From NCBI GenBank assembly GCA_900544455.1, contig UQVJ01000051.1:1-12855 (forward strand): a stretch of 12,855 nucleotides of DNA. Reading direction: 5' to 3'. The stretch's first letter is position 1. Each line of letters begins with the position of its first letter. The notes beneath the pieces were generated by a model. It was not told the origin of the DNA. It saw only the letters and a program-made list of their open reading frames with translations, and made no database searches. Source of the DNA: an uncultured Eggerthella sp. (lineage in GTDB: Bacteria; Actinomycetota; Coriobacteriia; Coriobacteriales; Eggerthellaceae). The translations under genes were made by a program, and so were the position numbers. Shown one piece after another: positions 7,034 to 12,855 of this stretch.

Positions 7034-7109
7034 AAAAAAGCCCCTCCATTGTAATGAGCCGACTACCATTTCTCATATAAAACGGAAGACAACCCACAAA
7101 TGGAGAGGC
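7034..7109 (-). terminator. Terminator with an unusually large structured loop after the AGCS gene
   Basis: On the minus strand the arms at 7109-7099 and 7050-7040 form an 11-bp stem in which one pair is G-U in RNA (positions 7043 and 7106), followed by six U (7039-7034). Because that position is a C-A mismatch on the plus strand, the structure belongs to minus-strand RNA, downstream of the AGCS stop at 7133. The loop is 48 bases and itself contains a small hairpin (7054-7058 with 7072-7076, ATGAG/CTCAT). It may be a terminator, a processed 3' RNA, or both. Confidence 0.7.
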
Positions 7110-7132
7110 CCAACAAATGCGTTGAATAAAAG

Positions 7133-8572
7133 TTATGCCTTATTCCTTAGGAATACGCTCTTTTCCTCAAGCGTAGGCGCATGATGATCATATTCTTCGT
7201 CAATGTTTCCGTCGTAAACATAATGCTGTGTTTCTTTCGCAACCATGCCAGTGCACAATAGAACCATGATGATATTGGGAATTGCCATCAATGCGTTTGA
7301 GATATCAGTTGCAGTCCAGGCAACATCGCCAACGCCAATACCACCAAGGAATCCCATACAAATATAAAGGCCGATGTACAAGGGAACCCAGCGACGACCA
7401 AACAAATATAACGTTACGCGCTCTCCGTAGTAACTCCAACCAAGAATCGTCGAATACGCAAAGCAGATAATCCCCAGCATCAAAACAGGCGTCCCGACGG
7501 TCGGAATAGTGCCAAAAACGGCATTGGCAAGCGTTGCTCCGTCTGAAACACCAGCATCAGCAATAAGGGACGGATGGGCACACAACGTGCTCACGATAAC
7601 CAAACCGCTCACCAAGCAAATAACCACCGTGCACCAAAAGGGGCCAGTCATTGCAACAAGCGCCTGGCGAGCAGGATTTTTAGAAGCAGCAGCCGATGAG
7701 ATAAGCGGCGCGGTGCCAAGACCTGCCTCGTTCGAGAACAAGCCGCGTGCACAACCAAATTGAAGGGCAAACATGATGCCCGAACCTACCGCTCCACCAA
7801 AAGCTGCTTTAGGGGTAAAGGCACATTCGAAAATAAGACAGACAGACTCAACGAGAAACGAGCTGTTGCAAAACAGGATATAGATACATCCTAAAATGTA
7901 AGCTCCGCCCATAATCGGGACAAGTTTTTCGCAGATGCCAGAAACCTTCTGCAAACCACCCAAGATAACCAACAAAGCTGTGCCGCAAACAAAAGCGGAA
8001 ACAATTGCAGGATCCCATCCGAAGTTGGCACGCACAACGCTGGTAATAGCACTGGTTTGAACAGCAGAGCCAATGCCAAAAATAGTGATGCATGCAAGCA
8101 ATGCAAACCATATGGCGGCTAACTTTGCCCACCAAGGCACCGTGCCATCAGGGCGCTTGTAACGCTGTTCCCAGACATGCATGGCGCCGCCCATCATTTC
8201 ACCGCGCCAGTCTTTCACGCGATATTTCATAGCAGCAAAAACTTCGGTATATTTTGTCGCCATACCGAGAATGCCAGTCAACCACATCCAAAGTACCGCT
8301 CCAGGACCACCAGAAAGAACTGCCGTTGCAACGCCTACGATCGAACCGGTTCCCAACGTTGAGGCAAGCGAAGTGGCCATAGCTCCGAAATTGCTCACAT
8401 CGCCTTCGGCTCCATCGTCTTTCGTGACAGACAGTTTAAGGGCGAGTGGCAGCTTTCGCTGAATTACTTTTGTGCGAATAGTGGTGTAGATATGACATCC
8501 CAGCAAAAGGATAATCATAGGTGGACCCCACACAGCAGCATCCACCGCATTTAACAGTTCCGTTAAATCCAT
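7133..8572 (-). CDS. Alanine/glycine:cation symporter (AGCS family)
   Basis: A 479-residue integral membrane transporter that imports alanine and/or glycine with Na+ or H+. Family signatures are GTGSIVGVATA (residues 74-84) with SGGPGA (87-92), and GLFSNEAGLGTAP (277-289). About ten to eleven hydrophobic helices are visible, and the length is standard. The last 35 residues are hydrophilic and rich in Asp, Glu and His, presumably a cytoplasmic tail. ATG 8572 has only a weak AGGT site upstream. The gene lies 145 bases downstream of lysR on the same strand, with its own promoter candidate and leader hairpin between them. The neighbouring LysR protein is an obvious candidate regulator, although it is also divergent from the Usp fusion. 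Exact substrate is not determinable. Confidence 0.95.
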   Translation of the reverse strand: MDLTELLNAVDAAVWGPPMIILLLGCHIYTTIRTKVIQRKLPLALKLSVTKDDGAEGDVSNFGAMATSLASTLGTGSIVGVATAVLSGGPGAVLWMWLTGILGMATKYTEVFAAMKYRVKDWRGEMMGGAMHVWEQRYKRPDGTVPWWAKLAAIWFALLACITIFGIGSAVQTSAITSVVRANFGWDPAIVSAFVCGTALLVILGGLQKVSGICEKLVPIMGGAYILGCIYILFCNSSFLVESVCLIFECAFTPKAAFGGAVGSGIMFALQFGCARGLFSNEAGLGTAPLISSAAASKNPARQALVAMTGPFWCTVVICLVSGLVIVSTLCAHPSLIADAGVSDGATLANAVFGTIPTVGTPVLMLGIICFAYSTILGWSYYGERVTLYLFGRRWVPLYIGLYICMGFLGGIGVGDVAWTATDISNALMAIPNIIMVLLCTGMVAKETQHYVYDGNIDEEYDHHAPTLEEKSVFLRNKA

Positions 8573-8583
8573 TGAGTACCTAT

Positions 8584-8639
8584 CTAAAATTTTGGGTAAG
8601 AGCAGCTCTCTATTTTAGGACTCGTTTAACATTTTTCTA
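8584..8639 (-). promoter_or_regulatory. Candidate AGCS promoter and leader inverted repeats
   Basis: On the minus strand TAGAAA (8634-8639) and TAAAAT (8612-8617), 16 bases apart, form a reasonable promoter. The -10 overlaps one arm of an inverted repeat, ATTTTAG/CTAAAAT (8612-8618 and 8584-8590, 21-base spacer), which encloses a second dyad AGAGCAGCTCT (8600-8610). These could be regulator sites or an RNA leader structure. Confidence 0.4.
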
Positions 8640-8717
8640 CTTGTTCAATAAAAACGCCACGTTGGAGGCATGCTGAGCACAATAAGCGGTAATCGAAATG
8701 CCGACCTAAACGAGCGA

Positions 8718-9569
8718 CTAAGAAAAACACCGCTGAAAGTAATTGCAAAGGTAGTCGTAGAGTGAAAGGGCCAATGGGTTATCGACGGCAGTCGATGAGA
8801 GCCACACGAACACTTCGCGCTTCTGCTGGATATCGAGCGGTAGAAGCGCAACACCTTCGCCCCTCGTCTCTCCCCAGCTCTGCTCGGGCCAAAAACCAAC
8901 ACCAAGACCCAACCCGATCATCTTACGAACCACACTGGGATTGTCGCTTTCAAACGAGATACGGGGAGTAAACCCGATGGAGACACATAATTCCTTTGTG
9001 AATCGGGTAAAACCTGATGAAGACGATAACGAAACAAAATCAAGCTCCCTCAACTCATCAAGCGGCACCGGTATGCGCGAAAATATCAGGTTTTCAGGCG
9101 CTGCAAGCATCATACGTTCCGAGAACTTCTCTACCCTTGCACATGTTTTCGGAGGTAACGAGTCAACTACTACATCAGGCTCAGTTTCCCTTGAGTCTGA
9201 CTGGGAAAGCGAAATGCGACGGCTGGGAGCGGCTGCCATCCACAAAGCAACTGCATCAGCGGCAATATGCGAAGCAGCACCAAGGTGGACACGGACCTCG
9301 CGACTTTCAGCATGAATGCTCTTTACTTCTTGGCACAACGAATCAAACTCATTCAGAAGAGGCATGAGCTTGCGCTGGAATAACCGCCCTTCATCGGTAA
9401 GCCGCAAACCACGACCCTCACGATCGAACAAGGAAACACCAAGCTCATGCTCCAAACGAGAAACAGAGCGGCTCAGCGCTGGCTGGGCAATATTAAGGCG
9501 CTTCGCGCTCTTTGTCATATGCTCGGTCTGCGCAACATCGAGAAAGTATTTGAGCTGCTGGATATCCAT
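8718..9569 (-). CDS. LysR-family transcriptional regulator
   Basis: A 283-residue LysR-type regulator: N-terminal winged helix-turn-helix (about residues 4-63; MDIQQLKYFLDVAQTEHMTKSAKRLNIAQPALSRSVSRLEHELG reads as a textbook domain when taken in pieces), a linker helix, then a substrate-binding domain with a recognisable final portion (GLGLGVGFWPEQSW). It is slightly short for the family. The start at 9569 is the family's usual MDIQQL; an upstream ATG at 9605 would add 12 atypical residues. No ribosome site precedes it, and a TATGAT -10 box lies six bases ahead, so the mRNA may be leaderless. It is divergent from the Usp fusion and upstream of the AGCS gene, so either could be a target; the co-inducer is unknown. 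Confidence 0.93.
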   Translation of the reverse strand: MDIQQLKYFLDVAQTEHMTKSAKRLNIAQPALSRSVSRLEHELGVSLFDREGRGLRLTDEGRLFQRKLMPLLNEFDSLCQEVKSIHAESREVRVHLGAASHIAADAVALWMAAAPSRRISLSQSDSRETEPDVVVDSLPPKTCARVEKFSERMMLAAPENLIFSRIPVPLDELRELDFVSLSSSSGFTRFTKELCVSIGFTPRISFESDNPSVVRKMIGLGLGVGFWPEQSWGETRGEGVALLPLDIQQKREVFVWLSSTAVDNPLALSLYDYLCNYFQRCFS

Positions 9570-9575
9570 GGTCGA

Positions 9576-9605
9576 ATCATACCTAAGTTGCATTAATGTA
9601 TGCAA
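9576..9605 (-). promoter_or_regulatory. lysR promoter with 18-bp dyad (T-N11-A type)
   Basis: TTGCAT (9588-9593) and ATGCAA (9600-9605) form a perfect inverted repeat with a 6-base spacer; it contains T-N11-A, the usual LysR box. On the minus strand the outer arm serves as a -35-like TTGCAT, 18 bases from TATGAT (9576-9581). Position fits LysR autoregulation; the dyad also lies 9 bases upstream of the divergent Usp-fusion -35. Confidence 0.55.
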
Positions 9606-9614
9606 ATCCGATAT

Positions 9615-9643
9615 TTGAAATGAATGCGTTCAGGTACTAGGGT
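9615..9643 (+). promoter_or_regulatory. Promoter of the Usp-fusion gene with operator in its spacer
   Basis: TTGAAA (9615-9620), 17 bases, then TAGGGT (9638-9643) is a good vegetative-type actinobacterial promoter. The spacer begins with TGAATGCGTTCA (9621-9632), one base from the perfect palindrome found before the DJ-1/PfpI gene. A protein bound here would block polymerase. Confidence 0.6.
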
Positions 9644-9685
9644 TGTCCCCGTTATGAATCTAAGTCCAACAAGGAGAACCTAATT

Positions 9686-10381
9686 ATGATGATCGCCCAG
9701 GTGCTTGAAGCCGCAATGCTAATTTGCTTCGGACTTTCATGGCCTATTAACGCCTACAAGAACTACAAGGCAGGAACAGCCGCAGGTACTAGCTGGCAAT
9801 TCATCCTTCTTATTACCGTCGGCTACCTTGCCGGCATTGCCGCAAAGTTCGCATCGGACATGATCAACTGGGTTCTTGCTGTATACTTCATCAACTTGGT
9901 CTGTCTAGCGGTTAACTGGGCGGTATACTTCCGCAATCGCCGCCTCGATGCCGCGCGCCTAGCCAACAAACAAGCGGCACATGTGCTTGATTCCTCTGTA
10001 AGCACTCTGCTCATTGCCACCGATGGATCTAAGGCGTCCCTTGAAGCCATCACTTTTGCCGCACATGCCATCGATTTAAAGCGAGTTGAAAATATTGAAG
10101 TACTTTCCGTTGCTGAAAGCACTTCAGAAATCAGTGCAACGCGCGCCACCGAAGCAGCTAAACACGCTGCTGGAGCGCTCGAAAATGCTGGTATCAAAGT
10201 TACTGAAAAGGTCTGCACCGGAGAAGCTGCCGCTGCAATCGTCGGGGAAGCACAGAACACAAATGCCAATCTGGTCGTTATGGGATCGCGCGGCCTAAGC
10301 GGCATCAAAGAACTACTGCTTGGCAGCGTGAGCCGCAGTGTAAGCGAAAACGTGAGCTGCCCCGTCTTGATTGTGAAATAA
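9686..10381 (+). CDS. Fusion of PQ-loop/SemiSWEET-like membrane domain and universal stress (UspA) domain
   Basis: A 231-residue two-part protein. Residues 5-85 form three hydrophobic helices (about 6-22, 37-56, 59-84); the first carries CFGLSWP and is followed by a YKNYKAGTAAGTSW loop and GYLAGI, a pattern resembling small PQ-loop/SemiSWEET-like proteins of Clostridia and Actinobacteria. Residues 105-231 are a UspA domain beginning STLLIATDGS and ending with the ATP-binding signature G-x2-G-x9-G-S (G200, G203, G213, S214), so ATP or AMP binding is expected. The cytoplasmic Usp domain may sense nucleotide or stress state and gate the membrane part; this is inference. An AAGGAGA site (9671-9677) sits 8 bases before ATG 9686; a second ATG follows directly. 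Monocistronic, divergent from lysR, with a terminator-like hairpin downstream. Confidence 0.85.
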   Translation: MMIAQVLEAAMLICFGLSWPINAYKNYKAGTAAGTSWQFILLITVGYLAGIAAKFASDMINWVLAVYFINLVCLAVNWAVYFRNRRLDAARLANKQAAHVLDSSVSTLLIATDGSKASLEAITFAAHAIDLKRVENIEVLSVAESTSEISATRATEAAKHAAGALENAGIKVTEKVCTGEAAAAIVGEAQNTNANLVVMGSRGLSGIKELLLGSVSRSVSENVSCPVLIVK

Positions 10382-10430
10382 CTGATTCGGGAAACACCCT
10401 CTCCTCTACTGAATCAACAACTCTATTGGT

Positions 10431-10464
10431 AACCCCACGAAGCCTCCGCCTGCTTCGTGGGGTT
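10431..10464 (+). terminator. Long hairpin after the Usp-fusion gene
   Basis: AACCCCACGAAGC (10431-10443) pairs perfectly over 13 bp with 10452-10464 around an 8-base loop. The following sequence has only TT, then ATCGCGG and TTTT, so the U-tail is poor. It is 50 bases past the stop and is the only terminator candidate between the two plus-strand units. Confidence 0.7.
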
Positions 10465-10547
10465 ATCGCGGTTTTGGGGCAAATATCATAAATGCTGCCG
10501 CCTGACAAACAGCGAACCGAGTACTCTAAATCCAGGAAGGCGGTACT

Positions 10548-11996
10548 ATGAGCACTATCAACGAATCAACGAACGAACATGCCACCAACTTTTTCCAAGA
10601 GCATTCAGCTGACTGCGTTGGAACAACATACGTAAAACCTACTATGTGGCGAAGCCGACTTGCCGCCATTATCGCAGCGCTTCTTATCCTGCTAGGTATC
10701 TTTCTGTATCTTCAAGGCTTATTTTCCATAGGAATAGCACTCATCACAGCATGTCTTGCTTGTTTAGCGATCCTTGCAATTATTGCTCGTGCTTCTACAG
10801 CTCATTTCTTGGGACGCCAAAATAATCCCTGCGATGATATGCCCCTGGGACGTTACCTTTCTTCCGACAAAAACATCATCAAGCTCAATACGCCAACCCT
10901 TTCTGACGAAGAAGCGGCAACTATAAATCTCCACCGCGCAACTGAAGCAGTGTTAGTTAACGAATGGGTGGTTAACGCACACACGCCCCGTCGCATCCAA
11001 GTGCGCTCTGACGATGGAACCGCCTTGGCAGGCCGTATGATACCTGGGACCAAACGGTTGCGTCCCTGGGTGCTCCTACTTCATGGATTTGGGGGGTCTT
11101 GGCGCGATAGCCTGGCCTTTTCGCGCATTTACGCTGCCCATGATTGCAATATCATGCTAGTTGATATGCGCGCGCACGGCGAAAGCGAGGGCGAATGGAC
11201 GGGGTCGGGCTGGCTTGATAGGCGCGACATCATTGCATGGTGCAGTTGGATCATCGCGCGAACAGGAGAAGAAGCCCAGATCATCATCCATGGTACCGGC
11301 ATGGGTGCTACCGCTGCACTATTCGCTGCACAAGAAAAGGATTTCCCCGCTCAGGCTCGAGCCATTGTCAGCGATTCGGCGTACATCGATATCTGGAACG
11401 AAACCGCACTGCGCCTCGGAAACGGATTCGCGAAACCCCAACCAATGCTGGACCTCTGCCGAACTATGCTCAGGAAAAGCAAGGGAGGCTATGATCTTGG
11501 CAAAGGAAATATCCTTCCCGGAATACAGGGCATATCCACGCCACTGTTTATCATGCACGGCGAAGAAGATGCTTGCACGCCGCCATATATGGGCATATAC
11601 CTTGCCATGGCTGCTGGCTGCGATGTTGGCACCATTGTCGATGCCGTCACCGCCAAGCAAGTCATGGCAGATATAGCCAAACTAAAAACGGAAGCCAACA
11701 ACGACGACAAAGCGGAAAGAGACCGAGATAACACCACAAGCAAAAGTTCCAACGATGCTTCCCGAGAGAGTTTTACAGATTCCCCCGAAGACAATCTCTT
11801 GGACCTCATCGTTGACCAACCGCCTACAGAAGATGAAACACCAACTGGGTCCGAGGCCTCTCCTTATATAGCAGCGAGTCCGACTGGCAACATGTTTTTC
11901 TTTGCACCAAGCGCAGGACATTGTCAGGCATCGTTTGCCTGCCCCACATCATATGAAAATGCACTGAATACCTTCCTGGATCGCTGCATCGGATAA
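10548..11996 (+). CDS. Membrane-anchored alpha/beta hydrolase-fold protein lacking the nucleophile serine
   Basis: A 482-residue protein. Two hydrophobic helices (about 37-58 and 60-82) precede an alpha/beta-hydrolase domain from about 150. Fold marks are VLLLHGFGGSW (oxyanion region, 175-185), VDMRAHGESEG (205-215), the elbow HGTGMGA (248-254), HGEEDACTP (D341) and SAGHCQ (H458). The elbow serine (normally HGxSMGA) is Gly251 (codon GGC 11298-11300), although the Asp and His candidates remain. Between them lies an extra hydrophilic, acidic, Ser/Thr-rich stretch (about 375-445) that looks disordered. Start ATG 10548 has an AGGAAGG site (10534-10540) 7 bases away. The DUF2252 gene follows after 20 bases, so they form an operon. 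Hydrolytic activity is doubtful; a binding or structural role, or a lineage variant, is possible. Confidence 0.88.
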   Translation: MSTINESTNEHATNFFQEHSADCVGTTYVKPTMWRSRLAAIIAALLILLGIFLYLQGLFSIGIALITACLACLAILAIIARASTAHFLGRQNNPCDDMPLGRYLSSDKNIIKLNTPTLSDEEAATINLHRATEAVLVNEWVVNAHTPRRIQVRSDDGTALAGRMIPGTKRLRPWVLLLHGFGGSWRDSLAFSRIYAAHDCNIMLVDMRAHGESEGEWTGSGWLDRRDIIAWCSWIIARTGEEAQIIIHGTGMGATAALFAAQEKDFPAQARAIVSDSAYIDIWNETALRLGNGFAKPQPMLDLCRTMLRKSKGGYDLGKGNILPGIQGISTPLFIMHGEEDACTPPYMGIYLAMAAGCDVGTIVDAVTAKQVMADIAKLKTEANNDDKAERDRDNTTSKSSNDASRESFTDSPEDNLLDLIVDQPPTEDETPTGSEASPYIAASPTGNMFFFAPSAGHCQASFACPTSYENALNTFLDRCIG

Positions 11997-12016
11997 CAAA
12001 CCTAAAGAGGCGCACC

Positions 12017-12855
12017 ATGTACCTAACCAAGTTTGATCAAATACGCAATAACATCAGGCACAACCTCGCATTCGACGATCAAATCACTGCAAAAGAAAGC
12101 AGAAAGCGCGGGAAAGAGCTGAGAAACCAAACGCCACGATCCGCGCATGCAGCATGGAATGCACCCGAAAATCGCCCCAGCCCTGTTAGCTTGCTTCTCT
12201 CACAAGCGGAAAGCCGCGTGCCCGAACTACTCCCCATTCGCTATGAGCGCATGTCGGAATCCCCTTTTACTTTTTACCGTGGCAGCGCATTGATTATGGC
12301 GAATGACCTGGCCACCACCCCCAATTCGAACATCAGGGTACAGGCTTGTGGAGATGCTCACATCTCTAATTTCGGAATGTTCCAATCCCCAGAGCGACGA
12401 CTCGTTTTCGATATAAACGACTTTGATGAAACAGCCCGAGGACCATGGGAGTGGGATGTTAAAAGGCTCGCCACCAGCGTTCAGATCTGCGCAAAGCAAC
12501 GAGGATTCACGAAAGAACAGAGAAACGCCGCATCGAGAGCGACAGTCGCGGCATATCGAAACGCAATGAACGCCTTTGCGGAAATGGGAACCCTTGACGT
12601 GTGGTATGCCCACGCAGACGTCGATAGCCTATCCCGCATAGTCAACGAGCAAGCCTCAAAAAGCTACCGTAAAGCGATGAATAAAGCCGTTGATAAGGCG
12701 CGAATGAAAAACAGCGCCCGAGCGGTTTCCAAATTTACTGAAATCGAAGATGGCAAACTGCGCATAATAAACCAGCCGCCTTTAATCGTTCCCGTGCGTG
12801 AACTAATCAAAGGGAGCTCAGATCCTCTTATTGTCAAACACGGCGAGAGCAATTT
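12017..12855 (+). CDS. DUF2252 family protein, C-terminally cut by the window edge
   Basis: Open from ATG 12017 to the window end with no stop (279 codons visible; the family is usually over 400 residues). Recognised from RMSESPFTFYRGSA (residues 78-91), QACGDAHISNFG (109-120), FDINDFDETARGPWEWDVKRLA (131-152, read in pieces). GDAHxxN (D113, H115, N118) followed by NDFD (D135, D137) resembles the catalytic loop and metal-binding aspartate of aminoglycoside-phosphotransferase-like kinases, so a small-molecule kinase activity is a reasonable guess; the family is formally uncharacterised. An AAGAGG site (12005-12010) lies 6 bases before the start. It is 20 bases behind the alpha/beta hydrolase gene, so co-transcribed. 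Minus-strand open frames here are shadows. Confidence 0.9.
   Translation, partial: MYLTKFDQIRNNIRHNLAFDDQITAKESRKRGKELRNQTPRSAHAAWNAPENRPSPVSLLLSQAESRVPELLPIRYERMSESPFTFYRGSALIMANDLATTPNSNIRVQACGDAHISNFGMFQSPERRLVFDINDFDETARGPWEWDVKRLATSVQICAKQRGFTKEQRNAASRATVAAYRNAMNAFAEMGTLDVWYAHADVDSLSRIVNEQASKSYRKAMNKAVDKARMKNSARAVSKFTEIEDGKLRIINQPPLIVPVRELIKGSSDPLIVKHGESN

Noticed and set aside
7117..7128. AATGCGTTGAAT as a third copy of the TGAAYGCGTTCA operator
   Set aside because: Three mismatches to the palindrome, no dyad symmetry, and it lies downstream of a gene end rather than in a promoter.
1..12855. Defence system, prophage, insertion sequence or CRISPR array
   Set aside because: No transposase, integrase, nuclease, Cas or toxin-antitoxin signatures, no terminal inverted repeats and no regularly spaced repeats were found.

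Overview
The window most resembles a chromosomal segment from the actinobacterial class Coriobacteriia (Eggerthella/Slackia/Cryptobacterium group). This is an inference from protein flavour, moderate GC, AGGAGG-type ribosome sites and TANNNT-type -10 boxes; no rRNA or housekeeping marker confirms it. There is no phage, transposon, CRISPR array, tRNA or rRNA. It reads as an ordinary, compact chromosomal region in which almost every transcription unit ends in a visible hairpin. No gene-free stretch exceeds 300 bases; the longest gaps (6102-6338 and 6918-7132) hold terminators and regulatory repeats.

Layout. Positions 112-1593 (+) encode a DUF1846 protein closed by a strong terminator. Positions 1673-1969 (+) encode a small basic protein with a CPYC...H zinc-knuckle-like end. 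Positions 2033-2922 (+) hold two overlapping crcB/fluC fluoride-channel genes ending in a hairpin shared with the convergent apt gene (2968-3501, -). Upstream of apt, on the same strand, is a metallo-beta-lactamase-fold hydrolase (3586-4593). Divergent from it is a YjiH-family multi-spanning membrane protein (4683-6101, +) with a long palindromic terminator. A DJ-1/PfpI protein (6339-6917, +) follows a repeat-rich upstream region.

The next block has an AGCS alanine/glycine:cation symporter (7133-8572, -) and, upstream on the same strand, a LysR regulator (8718-9569, -). Divergent from lysR is a fusion of a three-helix PQ-loop/SemiSWEET-like membrane domain with a universal stress (UspA) domain (9686-10381, +). 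The last unit (10548 to the edge, +) pairs a membrane-anchored alpha/beta hydrolase with a DUF2252 protein that runs off the end.

How they fit together. The AGCS/LysR/Usp-fusion block looks like a regulated small-solute transport and stress module. A 12-bp palindrome TGAAYGCGTTCA occurs in front of both the DJ-1/PfpI gene and the Usp fusion, hinting at shared control of two stress-type genes. The most unusual protein-level signals are the PQ-loop-Usp fusion and the alpha/beta hydrolase, whose nucleophile serine is glycine and whose catalytic domain carries a long acidic insertion.
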